DNA of 64,000 bases from Ophiura sarsii (GCA_035610835.1 CM069457.1:24050658-24114657), one strand, 5' to 3'; shown: positions 46,576-59,279, counted from the stretch's first letter. Numbers and translations: made by a program. The notes: generated by a model not told the origin, from the sequence alone.

Positions 46576-47839
46576 CCTAAAACTCTCCTTGCTATCAATA
46601 TTTACTTTCGTTATAAAACACTCACATGGTTCAAAAGCTCCCGGCCTCTCCTTTTCCCTCCCCTCCTCCTCCCGGGCACTCAACTTTTTTTTGGGTAGGG
46701 GTATGCCACCCAGGGTCTCAGGGGCTAAAGAACTGAACTGAGTGGATTTTCTTCAAAAAGTAGGTCTTGAGAACTGGCCTATGGTTCAATTTTGATTAGC
46801 AAGAACGCAAATTTGCGATTTTTTGTGCTTAAGAACGCAAAATGTTCGAAGAATTGGGGTTTGGAATGCAAAATTTCGCGTTTTTTGAATTTTCAATCAA
46901 ATTGGAGTCTTAAAAGAACTGGTGCAGGCTCAATAGGGGTGTCATAAGAACTAGCAGCAGAGGTGAAAAGGGGGTCTTCAGCGCGGCACATACCTTATTA
47001 TATCTATACCCTTGTTACAATGTCATTGCCCCCGGCTCCTCCTCCCCCTCCCTTCCTCCTCTCCTCACTTGTCCTCTCCTCTCCCCTTCCCTTCCCTCCC
47101 TTTTCCCCCTCTTTTTTTTTTTTACCCTCTGGGGACCCGGGGGCTTGAGCCCCCAAAGGCCCCCCCCCCCCCCCCCTTGGCACGCGCCTGCTCCCCGTCA
47201 TTACTCTCTCCCCCTCCATCCCTGTCATCCCGGATCCGCGAGAGTACTGTCATGACTGTTGTCACTACATTTGTAACGTGGTTTGACACAAACTGCCCTT
47301 TGATTATATTGGATAGTGGCTGATCTGGTGGTAATGGGATTGATGTACTTTTTCAGTTCTTCTATTATAAATTTCTTGAATTGAAAAATTATTAAGGGCG
47401 TACTGAAATGTATGCAAATAGAGAATTTAGGCACCCGATGGTTTTGTAATCTAGACATTATAATGCAATAGAAATCATAATATGGGAGCATATTTTAGAT
47501 TGGAACTACCACCATTCACGCTATTTCAATTGGTTGTATACAGGTACCTAGTCAAATACTTTATATGACCTTAAATGACCTTTACTTTTTACAGCTATGT
47601 ATATTTTGCATGAAATCATTGCCAATGGATTGTATGGGTTATGAGCTTTAATTTGATACCATGCATGATATATTTAGGCTTAATAATGATAAAGACATAA
47701 ATTTTAATCAATTGTTAAATGGAGAAAGGTCAAAGCAGTATGCTGGAACATTTAGTGCATGATCGTTGAATGAGTATGTACCCATTATAGTATGCAAAAC
47801 TCTTTCTTATATCAATCACGTTGTACGTGAATGCGGGCA

Positions 47840-48409
47840 TGTCTGTTCATAAAAAAAAACATCTCTCACAATGTGTGCATTTCGTGACAGCTGCGTCTGA
47901 GAGTCTTGACATGTCTTGTGAGATAGCAATTAAATGAACAGTATTTCTGACAATGTCCGTAATATTCATGGTGAATTTGTTTGAAGCATATTTCAGTGTG
48001 TTATGATAAAACGACCGTGGCAAAGAATGTTCACATTGTTCAACCAGGCCAAATAATTCACTTACTGCTATCACGTTCCTCCATGATAGTATGGATTTAC
48101 ATGTGTGTGTGGTCAGTTGGCCTTCATGGGCAAAGTCCTACGGACAATATTCACATTCAAATGGTTTAGTGTGAGTACGTACATGATATTCCAACGACCC
48201 CTATGTTCAAAGCATTTCAAACAATATTTACATTGATAATAATGTCCGAAGGAATGTCTCTTCGCCCTGCTGATGAGAAGTCTTCTTATTTGTGTGACTG
48301 CCAATGCGATTATGTTTTAACAATTCCTCTTTTGGGTATTTGGAAACATTGTGTTTCACTTGTTTGTGTTCTGTAAGGGTACTGTGTGCTCAGTCGTATT
48401 CATATAACG
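47840..48409 (-). pseudogene. Decayed zinc fingers downstream of gene D
   Basis: The counterpart of the remnants after gene C, with the same broken fingers (CKYCLKCFEHRGRW near 48200-48240) and slightly different small indels. Confidence 0.65.
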
Positions 48410-50449
48410 TCATATTGAGTGAGTGACAACATGTCGTTCTAAATCACTAATGCTTGCGAAACATATCTGACAATAATCACACTGAAAGGGGTAGCGTGAC
48501 CGATTATGTTTTGACAATTCACACTTCTGGTTTAAGATTTCTTTAATATTTGGGATGGGTGTCTTTGCATTCTTCTTGTGATCGTTTACGTGTCTTCGCA
48601 AATCACCAATGTCTGCGAATTGTGTCTGACAGTAATCACATTGATAAGGGCGGCATGTCTTAATGTGTTCTGATAACTCATCATTTGCGAAGAACTTGTA
48701 GCAATATACACATTTCCCACGATGGTTCAAGCTTTCGTTTCCATTTGTGTTGGGTGTCTCTGCATTGTTATAACTTTTCTCTACCGTGTGAGTTTCAACG
48801 TTAATATTTTGCAAAGCACTACTGTGTGCTAATATTTGTTGACAAGAACCAGACTGATTGCTGTTGCATGTCTGTACGTGTTTCGACAACTCATTTTTTG
48901 CGAAGAATAGGCGGCAGTACCCACACCTTTCAAGATGGCTCGTGATTTCTTTTATATTTGGGTCGGGTGTCTCTTCATCAGTATGACGGCTGCATGCTTC
49001 CGGTATGTGTTTTGACAATTCAAGTCTTTGCTTTCTGATATGTTTTCTCTTATGTGCGTGTTTTAATGTCTTTGTATTGTCATACGCTTTCTTTTTCGCT
49101 ATGTGAGATTCAACATGTCGTTTCAAAGACTCAATGCCAGCAAAAAATATCTCACAAATATGACACTGGTACGGATTTTTCTTGGTGCATCTCCGTTTGT
49201 GCTTTGGTAAATAATCCCTGGCAAAATATGTACGACAATATTCGCACTGGTTTGGATGCGCTTTTGTACCCATATGTATCTCTTGCAGGTGTTTCGCAAG
49301 GTTACCTCTCTTTGTGAAGCTTATCTGGCAATACTGACACTGGTGGAGCTGCTCCGTAACGTGTGTTATTTGTATGTGTCTTGTCAAACTACTTTTCTGT
49401 GTAAAGTATTTCTGACAGCAATCACACGTATACAGCCCAGTATATAGTTTATTGTTATCTGAACGAGTCTCTTTTGTAACTTTATGCATCCTAAAGTGTT
49501 TTGTAAGGTTATGGCTCTGTGTGAAGCTCATCTGGCAATCCTGACACTGGTGAAGCTGCTCATTAACGTGTGTTATCTGAATGTGTATCGTCAAATTATT
49601 CATCTCTATAAAATATTTCGGACAGCAATCACACGGATACAGTTTTTCATCTCCATGTGAACGCCTTATGTGAATTCCAACGGCCGCCCTATCTGTAAAG
49701 GACTTATCGCAATAAACACACGTACATGGATCATGTTCATTCATATTATGAGTCTCAGCGTGCCTGGTCATAACCAACTTGTCCACGAAGCTTTTCTTAC
49801 AATGGTCACATTGGTAGGATTTATTAGTCCCTCTGCATCTCCGAATGTGTTTCGCAATGCATTTTAAACACTGTTCGCATTGGTGACGTCGGCGCATACC
49901 TTGGCCTTCATCGTGGTAAATCTGTGTGTGTCGAGTCAGGTCGCCTTCCTGCGCAAAGAACATCTGGCAAACGTCACATCGACACAGGTTCTCTTCTGTG
50001 TGTTTACGTACGTGAATCATCAGCCCATTCTTATTGGCGAAATGTTTCTGGCAATATTCACATTCAAACGGAGGTGTACGGTGTATTTCGATATGTTTGG
50101 TAAGACGTTCAGTTTGTGCAAAATATTTCTGACAATGTCCACACTGGTACGGCTTAGTGTGATTGTCATGGTGAATATACCTGTGCCTTATTAGAGCAAC
50201 ATGTCGCGTGAAATATTCCTTGCAGAGGGAACATCGATACGGTCTATTCTCCTTGTGGGTCGAAGCTGGGGACAGGGGATTATTCTTCCCTGTTGAGCGT
50301 ACCTTGTTAGTCCATGTGTTAATGTTATGCCTCATACGGTAACTTCTTGAATACTTGTGTCTTTCAGCATGGTGTCTGTGTCTATCAAACGAGTGGTAGA
50401 ATCTATGACAGTACGAGCAACGAAAAGGCTTACATGTAAATGTAGCCAT
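48410..50449 (-). CDS. C2H2 zinc-finger protein D (~18 fingers)
   Basis: An intact 679-residue frame from the ATG at 50449, almost identical to protein C. It has the same variant first finger and the same 17 following C2H2/C2HC fingers. It lacks five residues between finger 3 and PPFECEYC (an in-frame 15-base loss) and differs by scattered substitutions (for example NINTWTNKVRST for NITTWTNQVRST). Both frames remain open, so both copies, if both are real, appear to have been kept free of stops. Upstream it retains the compact promoter arrangement, with the conserved element 405 bp from the ATG. Function is inferred from the family only: a nuclear zinc-finger protein with unknown target. Confidence 0.88.
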   Translation of the reverse strand: MATFTCKPFRCSYCHRFYHSFDRHRHHAERHKYSRSYRMRHNINTWTNKVRSTGKNNPLSPASTHKENRPYRCSLCKEYFTRHVALIRHRYIHHDNHTKPYQCGHCQKYFAQTERLTKHIEIHRTPPFECEYCQKHFANKNGLMIHVRKHTEENLCRCDVCQMFFAQEGDLTRHTQIYHDEGQGMRRRHQCEQCLKCIAKHIRRCRGTNKSYQCDHCKKSFVDKLVMTRHAETHNMNEHDPCTCVYCDKSFTDRAAVGIHIRRSHGDEKLYPCDCCPKYFIEMNNLTIHIQITHVNEQLHQCQDCQMSFTQSHNLTKHFRMHKVTKETRSDNNKLYTGLYTCDCCQKYFTQKSSLTRHIQITHVTEQLHQCQYCQISFTKRGNLAKHLQEIHMGTKAHPNQCEYCRTYFARDYLPKHKRRCTKKNPYQCHICEIFFAGIESLKRHVESHIAKKKAYDNTKTLKHAHKRKHIRKQRLELSKHIPEACSRHTDEETPDPNIKEITSHLERCGYCRLFFAKNELSKHVQTCNSNQSGSCQQILAHSSALQNINVETHTVEKSYNNAETPNTNGNESLNHRGKCVYCYKFFANDELSEHIKTCRPYQCDYCQTQFADIGDLRRHVNDHKKNAKTPIPNIKEILNQKCELSKHNRSRYPFQCDYCQICFASISDLERHVVTHSI

Positions 50450-50853
50450 ACTACTAATTGATTTTTATTTTATACCGCGACTCCGTTTGAAATTGGTATA
50501 GGCCTACTCTCTACAGAGTTTAGCTTCCCGTTCAAATGAAAGACACTTCTAAACAATGTTGTCCGAAGAAATAATTATACTCAACCATGCATACTTTCTG
50601 AGTCAACGTTGCCAGCCAGCCAATTGTTATATCCATTTGCTGTAATTATTGCTTACAGTTAAAGCTTAAACAATATTTATTAATCTACATATATGTAGTC
50701 TCCTGTCAGGGTTTCCGTAAAATTCATTTATAGTAGATGACGGCCATTCATAAACGGTATATCCTAATTACCTGATGTGATGTGTTAGACGCGAATACAC
50801 CCGACCATAATACTTACAGGGGCAGCATCACATCGCTTTGTGTTTGTATAATT

Positions 50854-50871
50854 GGTATCGTAGGCGTCGCG
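50854..50871 (-). promoter_or_regulatory. Conserved upstream element of gene D
   Basis: GGTATCGTAGGCGTCGCG with adjacent GCCCTCCTAGGTTACTGG lies 405 bp from the ATG of D. This is the least disturbed example of the family arrangement. Confidence 0.5.
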
Positions 50872-51097
50872 AACATTTTGCCCTCCTAGGTTACTGGAAA
50901 TTGCCCATCACTTTTTCGATTATGCATGATGGCGTACTGTGGTGAATTAATATTCGATGCAGACGATGGCAGACCCGTGGCGGACACGGCCGGGCGTGTT
51001 TTCGAATATTCAACCCGTACTCACCAACCCGTAAAATCTTCTAGCGGGTGCCTGCTAGTATTTATTTAATATCGACCCCTACAAATACAAACATGTA

Positions 51098-51495
51098 CAC
51101 TCTAAGAAATTAAAGAACCCCTTTTTGTCCTGCCAGGAGAACCCTTAAAGGTTCTTTAAAGAACCAAAAACAGTTCCCCAAACGTGATACAGAACCATTT
51201 CTGGTTGATACAGAACCATTTTTGGTTCTATGAATAACCTAGTTTGGTTCTTCAATTTTCAAGAACCTTTTTTGAAGGTTCAAGAGAGAGGTTCTTTATA
51301 GAACCGTCATCGAACCTTCAAAAAGGGTTCTTGAAAATTAAAGATCCCCAAAAGGTTCTTCATAGAACCAAAAATGGTTCTGTATCAACCAAAAATGGTT
51401 CTGTATCATGTTTGGGGAACTATTTTTGGTTCTTTAAAGAACCTTTAAGGGTTCTCCTGGCAGGACAACTTTAGAACCATTTTTTTCTGAGAGTG
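51098..51495. mobile_element. TA-flanked MITE rich in GGTTCT/AGAACC
   Basis: The ends are TA|CACTCTAAGAAA and TTTCTGAGAGTG|TA. The empty site in copy 1 reads CATGTACACC (TA at 41020-41021), which proves the 398-bp insertion and the TA duplication. The whole element is a near-palindrome densely packed with AGAACC and GGTTCT hexamers. Tc1/mariner-group MITE by target site; no coding capacity. Confidence 0.85.
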
Positions 51496-53465
51496 TACAC
51501 CATATTTGTACTTGTTACTACGGACGGGTATTAAAGGGGCACAGAGAAATCGGTATGGGGTTGCGCCCTCAATTTTCCAGGAAATTGTGTTTTTTTTGCA
51601 CCAAAGTAATCAGGCTCGTAAGCAGGATTTTTTTAGGGGGGGGGGGGGCGCATTTTCTGGAAAAGGTACATGGGTACCCAAAATATCGAAAATGTTGACC
51701 CAAATTTTGTTTTAGTCATCTCAGAAAAATTGGAGTGCGTCTTATAGTTGATGATGTACAGCTAGGGTGAACAGTGACAGGGGAACTTGCGGCTGCAGAC
51801 AATTACCCGCGTATTTTAGATAAAGATGTGTTGTTATTCAGATTGCCAGTATAGTACATAAAAAATACATAAAGTAACGTAACATCATATTCCGTATCGT
51901 GGTTATTATAACTGTTTCTTTATATGTCACGGGTTCGATTCCGCAACCGGCTCACGTCCTTGCTTTTTAAATTGGGATACGAGTCGAGGCTTGTTTAATG
52001 TTTGTTTGAGTTGTGGAACTTGCGGTAGTTATCTGCATCGCTGTTAAATTATTTAAATTGTTCAAGTTCCCTATTGAATCGCCTATGCGATCCTCTATAT
52101 GTTGGTATGTGATGCGTAACCCTTAGTCTCATCTTCGGATGTGGTGTTTGTATGTGTTTCTTTATTGTTAGGACAAATGGTTTTGTATTACTAGGTTTAT
52201 ACAAAATGAATGATGATTGCATTATTTCATTTTTTCTCTCAAATAACGTAGAACGGATATTTTGTATTTTAAATTGTGTCTCCTTTATTCCACGTTCATA
52301 ATGAGAATGGAATATAATAACTAGTATCCACTAAATTTTGAATAGGTGAAATGACAAATAAAATATTTTTCTTTCTAAAACGGGATACGGTCAATTTGTT
52401 TTTATTGTGGTGACCGCATCCAAAAGGGATAACATAACATATTTCAAGCTGATGGATTAATTATTTGGTTGTCGTGATTATAAAGCTACATGATCAGCTC
52501 CATTCATAAGCCACGCCGTCATGATTAGCATTTATGGAGCGCAAATAATAACATACATTAAGGCCGTGTGTTTTGAACTCGCCACCCTTACCGTTGCATG
52601 TCCAGATTATTAAATTGTACACCATCTGAGATTCGAATTAGCATATCGCAATAACTATTGTTCTACCCCATACAAAGTATATATTTTCTGAACGAGGAAC
52701 AAGGAATCCAAATATGCTATTAGAATTTAGATAAGACGTAATGGTAACATATTGTGATATTAAGAATGTTAAACAAATATCGATATTTTTTTTTCATGTT
52801 TTGATTTAAGCTCAATAATATTTTTTATACCTATTCCAATCATAATTTTACTGTGCATATTTAAATTCCTCATGCAATTACCCATCAGAACATAATAGTT
52901 GTCAATGGTAAACATGTTGAAATATACTATATCGAGAAGTAAATGAGCACAAACGTTAACATTTCATATTTATTAGAGTTTACAAGTATATATATTTTTG
53001 GTATGCACCCTATCCTGATTTAAACGGCATTTTTGAATTCCCCTATTTGAGAGCTTCCTAAAAATGTACAATTTTGCTATCATCGGTTAATTTTTTTAAT
53101 TTTTATAGTCATGCTTGTAAAACCGATGAATTAGGGCAAGTTCACTGTGTAGCGAATAGGGAAAAAGTCAAGGGCAATGCAATCGATGCATGATTACATT
53201 GTTACACAATAGTTGTCACATTTGTTGAAACAGTATCTTATAGAATATAAAATAATCTATAAAATGAGAGCAAAATCATGTTTGTACCATGGGATGAAGA
53301 GTTATAGTAAATTGAACGTAGAATTGGGTACATTTTCTATATTCCACATATTGTGCACAGCGCCGCCGCCACCGCCCCTGACTTTCACAACATAATCAAT
53401 CATATCTCAGCCATTGTAGAAATACCTGATTCATTCACACAATGTAGCTAGATAAATAGGCTTTC

Positions 53466-53882
53466 CAGGGTTGCACAAAGTTGTTTCTTCCCCAGGAGCA
53501 AGGTTTTGAGCTTAACATTTCCCCACCTATACTTACAGGTAAAAAATTGCCTTTTTATGCTAAAATAGTCGATTTTTTTCTAATTTTAACTATTTTTGTT
53601 GTTGTTGAGGGGATGGGGGCACCCAGGGCACAACATATCTTTTGGGGAAATGCCCTCCCCTTGCCCCATGTAGCGTCGCCACTGGGGAAAAGCAATAAAA
53701 CAATAAACACGTTAGTATACCTGCAACCACAGCTTATAACCCAAAGTTTGCATTTTTTTCTCTTCATCTTTTTTCACCTTTTCCCCAATACTTTTTCTTT
53801 TTCCACTTGGCATTATTTCCCCAATTCTGCTCATTATTTCCCGGGAGCGGTGCTCCCTGCTCTCGCACTTTGTGCAACCCTG
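53466..53882. mobile_element. hAT-like MITE (CAGGGTTGCACAAAGT), polymorphic
   Basis: Ends CAGGGTTGCACAAAGT and ACTTTGTGCAACCCTG are exact inverted copies. AGGCTTTC flanks both sides (53458-53465 and 53883-53890) and occurs once at the empty site in copy 1 (42998-43005). A 417-bp non-autonomous hAT-type element. The 180-codon frame running across it has no domain and is not supported. Confidence 0.88.
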
Positions 53883-54501
53883 AGGCTTTCACATGATACC
53901 TCAACCATAACTCTACCACATTTAGTTGTTGAGTTAATATATAGAGAGAGATTGATGATTCGTCACCAAAAATGCAACGCCACCACCCTTTTTGGGTGGC
54001 GAGTTCAAAACACATGGCCATAAATGTACCGCTGTTTCATCATTGGTCAACATTGGTTTCTCTAACGCCCAATGGACATGGTTAAGACTCGAAACCGATC
54101 GGCTCGAGTTTATGAATCTACAGCTATCTATAGCTATAACCGAAACTTTATTTCATTCAAATTGGCTATTCGAAACGGAAGATATGTGCATTTTTCCAAA
54201 TTCTGTAAAATAAAAATTAATCTGTTCCATCTTATTTAAAGGATCCCTATGGATGTTAAAGTTTAACGCGCGCCTTTTGCATAAGTCAATCAAAGGCGTA
54301 TTGGTATTCACAATACTTACACTAGGAAAAGAGATTATTGTCTTTGCGGTTATGTTTTTAATAGTTTTCGTGCAATCAGAGATAGCCTATAACAAACATT
54401 AGTAAGTGTTAACAAAATGTTGACCAACTAAGTATTTGAAACTTGTTATTTTAAGCGAACTGATATGAGAGAAGTCTGACATGACTGAGAGAAAAACAGA
54501 T

Positions 54502-55582
54502 CATATAAGATATGCCTTTAAACAGTTTGTGCTTGGATTTCGTGTCGTAAAATATGTCGTAAATCTGGCGTGGAAGATATTGTCTTGAAAACATCACCGG
54601 GTATGAACAAATATGTCTACTCTCATAATCAATGAAAACATTTAACAATTTTGTACACAAAGTATTTTTTTTAAACTTAAATGTGTCATATACTTTTGTC
54701 ATACTATTTGTTACAAATTTATATTCGATTTCCCCGACTGTCGCCTTGGATACAATAAAGTTCTTACAAACGTTTTAATTCCCACGAATGGGTGTAATTC
54801 CAACAAACGGGTCGGGTGTATATTCCCACGAATGGGTGTAATTCCCACGAATGGGTGTAATTCGCCCAATGACTCAACACAATTTTGCTGGGTTACCTGT
54901 TCCTGAATAACATGCGCGCGTAACGCGGGAAATTGTTGATACATCTATATATATATTTAAGGTATATTTTGGTTTTAAATTGCTTTTGGTTCCCTGGACG
55001 GACGCCTTGGAATTTAACAGAATACATTTTTCAAATGAGCGCGACTCATGTTATTCTGAAAACAATCATTTATACACCTGCCGCCCCGTTGAAGGACGAG
55101 GTTAACTTTGTACGTCACCATTAATATTAAGTAATTCAATCCAAAGACACCTACAATTTGTAACATTAAACTGTTAAACATGCGAGGCTCAAACAATAAA
55201 TGGACACAAAATAAAAATGAAATACAATCACCGAAATGCATGAGACAACTCATATAATCAGTCTTTTTGAACTTCTAGACTAGTGGTGGGTTGGCAAGAT
55301 GGTGCGGGTTCGAAATCGCCAGCGTACATACACAAGCGTACATAATGGTACATAAGTATTTGTGATGCGCATTCAAAGATACAAAAATACAATAAGAACA
55401 ATACATCATTTTAACATAAGTATATGATAAACAATAGAAACAATGAAAGGCAGCAATATAACGGAAGATCATTCTATCCTAGATAAACAAACAGTAAGTT
55501 CTGTCAGCAGTCATATGATACTCGAGTATGACCTTAAAAGAGTCTATTTTAAACATTAGGCCTATATTTTTACACGTATTAA
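54502..55582. other. No gene seen; short minisatellite inside
   Basis: Frames at 54451-54702 and 54711-54944 are not recognised. Around 54775-54865 a CCCACGAATGGGTGTAATT unit is repeated about four times. GCGGGTTCGAAATCGCC near 55306 resembles a B-box without a tRNA fold. Confidence 0.4.
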
Positions 55583-57582
55583 TACGAGGGTCGGTCAGTA
55601 TGTAATGAAAGTGATCATGGTATGGGATGCATGAGTGATTCTAATGAGAGATAGTGTGATCAATACAAAGTATTAGCCTTTGTCTTTCAAACAACACACT
55701 TTTGGATATCTAAGTAGGAACTATGACGTCATAGCATTAGCGTAAAGAAAGAATACTTCGGGACACTGACCTGAAATCTGATGATATTTGGCTGGATATG
55801 TACTAGGTTGAAATATGGGTTGATTGAAACATTTGCGTGTGTCTCGGCAATAGACCATTTCAAATTGAGATCGGAAATCTTCGGAAAAACAGGTCACGTG
55901 GAGTAGGTGCGTTGCGCGTTCTTCGCAACAATTAATCGCATTCACAGCATTGCCCTAGTTGATTGTCCGCCTATGTTTACACACACGCGTGCACACGTGA
56001 GAAGTAAAACGTGGAACGAGACTATTTTTTTTTATCAACAAAGGCGCTGACGGACAAATTCCAAATGTATCGAGCAGACGGTAAAAAGTGAAAATATTAC
56101 CCCAAATCTCTTTCATCTCACTCGTTTTTGTAACTGAAATGCCGCAACATCAACTTAGTGAAGGATACAATCTATCATCAACACCAGCGCAATCTACCAC
56201 ACGGGCAGACGGGTGAAAAACACGTTGTTTTTCTCCGGCACAGGTCATGGAACCGAGTGTCAAACAATCGGCTAATCGGAAACATTCGGATTCGATCGTA
56301 TATTTTCGGATTTGAAATGGTCTATGCAAGCACAGAAACAGATAATACTTGGTGCATAGTTAGAACACACAATAATCTCTGTTTGACACTCTTTTTTAGA
56401 TCTGAATTCCTTAATACAAACAAGAAAGGACGTTTTTTTTTAAAGCAAAATCCGCAATAATATACCTCAGCAAACTACAAAAAAAAAAAAAAAAAATCCT
56501 AAAGGATCGAACAAATTTTACCCAGTATTATTGGTGAAGACCAAACAGCGTTTGTAAAAGGTCGATATATTGGTGAGAACATTCGTTTAGTTGAAGATGT
56601 CATAGAATATTCAAACAAAACAAAACATCCAGGTATGTTATTACTAGCTGACTTGGAGAAAGCATTCGATTCCGTGGAATGGAATTTTATGTGTGCAACT
56701 TTAAAGAAATTCAATTTTGGTCCGAGCCTAATATCTTGGATAAAATGTTTCTATAGTAATCCAACGAGTTGTGTAATTAATAAGGGATTTTTCTCTGGTT
56801 GGTTTAGTTTAACACGAGGTGTACGTCAGGGTTGTCCTTTATCAACAGTATTATTTGTTTGTGTAATAGAAGTTTTAGCCTTAGCAACACGAAAAAGTAA
56901 AGAAATTAAAGGTATTACCTTGCCAAGTGGTAAAGAATTAAAATGTTCCTTTTTTGCGGATGATGCTACTTTTTTTCTGGCCGATGACAAATCTGTAGGT
57001 CACCTAATTGAGCTTATGAAACATTTTGGTAGGCTGTCCGGACTAAATGTAAATATGGAAAAAACTGAGCTTTTGAATTTGTGTAAAAATAAAAATGACA
57101 ACATTCCTATTGCAAATATTAGACCAGCCAGAGGACCAGTTAAAATCCTAGGAATATTTATTGGTCATGATCAGAACGAATGTTATAATTGTAATGTACA
57201 TCCAAGAATGTCAAGACTCAAAGATAAATTGGACATATGGCGTAGTCGGGATTTAACACTCAGGGGGAAAGTATTACTTGTTGAAAGCCTTGGTATTTCT
57301 CAAATGACGTATGTAATGTCAATGCTTTCTGTTAAAAATGAAACCTTATCTGCTTTAAACAAAATTCTATATAACTTTATATGGAGTGGTAAACCAGATA
57401 AAATCAAACGTTCTGTCATGATTGCATCAAAAGATAAAGGTGGAGTTGATATGATAGATGTTTATAATACAGATATAGCTTTAAAAGTAATGTGGTTAAA
57501 GCGTTTCCTCAGCGAAAAAATGCTCCGTGGAAAGATATACCAAATTATTATTTTGATAAGTTGGGAGGTCTTGAATATATAC

Positions 57583-58135
57583 ACAAAGAATTAAGTTAAG
57601 CACCCCCCCCCGTTTTTTTACAACCTCGCACATTACAAGTTTGTTGTCGTCAAAACAGTGTAGTATACCCATGATATTGCTATATTTTCTGGAGAAGTGA
57701 TATTATGGTCACATAAAAACATAACAATCATGCCGTTTTCAATATTTTATTCTGAATAATTTAAGGTGACATTTTTTGGGAATTTTAGGCATATTTTCAC
57801 CTCAATTTAAGTATGGAGCTATAGGTCCATCACGGACAGTGTGGATGACGTTTATGTTTTCTAACGTACAGTCATTGTTCTGAGAAGACCTCTAGCGATC
57901 TTTGCGTCAATAACGTGTGTAGGACCCACGTGATCGAATCACTGACTCAACCCTACGACCTACGACCACGTGGATGATAACACGAGCGATGGGCGTCACA
58001 GATGAGTGCACTCATCTGCATTTCATCAATGGATAATTGCTAATGTCATACCAATCATTATTATTTGATCTCACATACCTTAGAATATATGCCAATGTAT
58101 ACATATATTAGGGGGTGCTTAACTTAATTCTTTGT
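57583..58135. mobile_element. TA-flanked MITE inside the LINE
   Basis: Inverted ends CACAAAGAATTAAGTTAAGC lie next to TATATA on both sides; counting the palindromic flank the inverted match is 34 bp (57574-57607 and 58111-58144). Removing it rejoins the LINE frame (LGGLEYI before, LQTNMKED after), which fixes the insertion point. A 553-bp non-coding Tc1/mariner-type MITE. Confidence 0.85.
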
Positions 58136-59279
58136 GTATATATTGCAAACAAATATGAAGGAAGATTCATTTCCGAAATATTTTCCTAAGTTCTATAAAG
58201 ATATTATTCTAGGTTGGCAGAAGTAAAAAGATTGCGATCAAAAAGATCTACATCTTGATGAGATCTATAACATGCCACTTTGGAATAATGCATTGTTAAC
58301 TAATCCAGTAAATAATGTATTTCATACAACAGCATTTAAAGCTGGTATCGAAAGAGTTAAACACATATTAGACGAGAAAGGTTCTTTCTTATCTTATTCA
58401 AAAGTATGCTGTATGTATGGAAACTGTATTGACTTTGTATCGTATATATTATGGTATCATAAAAAGCTTTCCATATAAATGGAAGATTATATTAGACAAA
58501 GCATCTAAATATGATATAAATAAGGTTAAAGGTAAAGATATTATTACAAAACCAAATATTAGTAAGTTAACAACCCGTGGTATACGAAACATCTTTAATA
58601 TGAAACAAATGACAATACCATCAAGTCAGATATATTACGAGCGTCTACTGAAACTCCCACTTGAGATCAATTGGAGTAATATTTGGTCTCTTCCTTTCAA
58701 AGTAACGATTGAGGAAAAAATGAGATATTTCCAGTTCAAGCTGCTACATCGTATTATTCCGAATAACTCTAACTTTTCTAAAGACTGTAAAAATTATCGA
58801 TGATGAGAATTGCCATTTATGCCTAGAGAAAGAAACTATTGAACATATGTTTTGGCTATGCCCTATAATAAATAGCTTTTGGAAAAATGTTGCATTATGG
58901 ATAAATGATACACTGAAAATCAACATACAAGTTGATTGTAAAGATGTCTTTTTAGGTTTTTCGAACCACTCAAAATATGTAGTGATTAATTATGTGTTAT
59001 ACTGTACTAAGTATCATGTGTTTCAAAAAAGGTCTATCAAAAGTAAACCTGATATTGAGATATCATTGACTCAAAGATCAAAGATGAAAAAAGCTATTTC
59101 TACAAAACAAATCAAGTGAGCAATTTTGAAAACAAATGGAAAGGATTTATTTAATGATGAAATTGTACTTCTAACTATTAATATATAAGATAATATGATT
59201 GTACATTGAAAGTACTCATGTTAAAGTGTATACATGTATCATACTAAACAAGTGATGTAAGAAACTATCTCTGTCCCAT

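Larger units (their letters stand above)
46576..54501. repeat. Large duplicated block, copy 2
   Basis: Collinear with 34403-43620. It carries zinc-finger gene D, lacks the 2.04 kb segment, and has two extra MITEs (51098-51495 and 53466-53882) at sites that are empty in copy 1. Small differences include a 15-base deletion in the zinc-finger frame and two missing TAGGCC hexamers. Confidence 0.9.

Noticed and set aside
53481..54023. 180-codon plus-strand open frame
   Set aside because: It crosses the hAT-like insertion 53466-53882 and its boundary, and the empty site in copy 1 lacks most of it; no domain.
56158..56460. 100-codon frame as a transposase remnant of the mariner-group element
   Set aside because: No helix-turn-helix or DDE/D motif could be seen.
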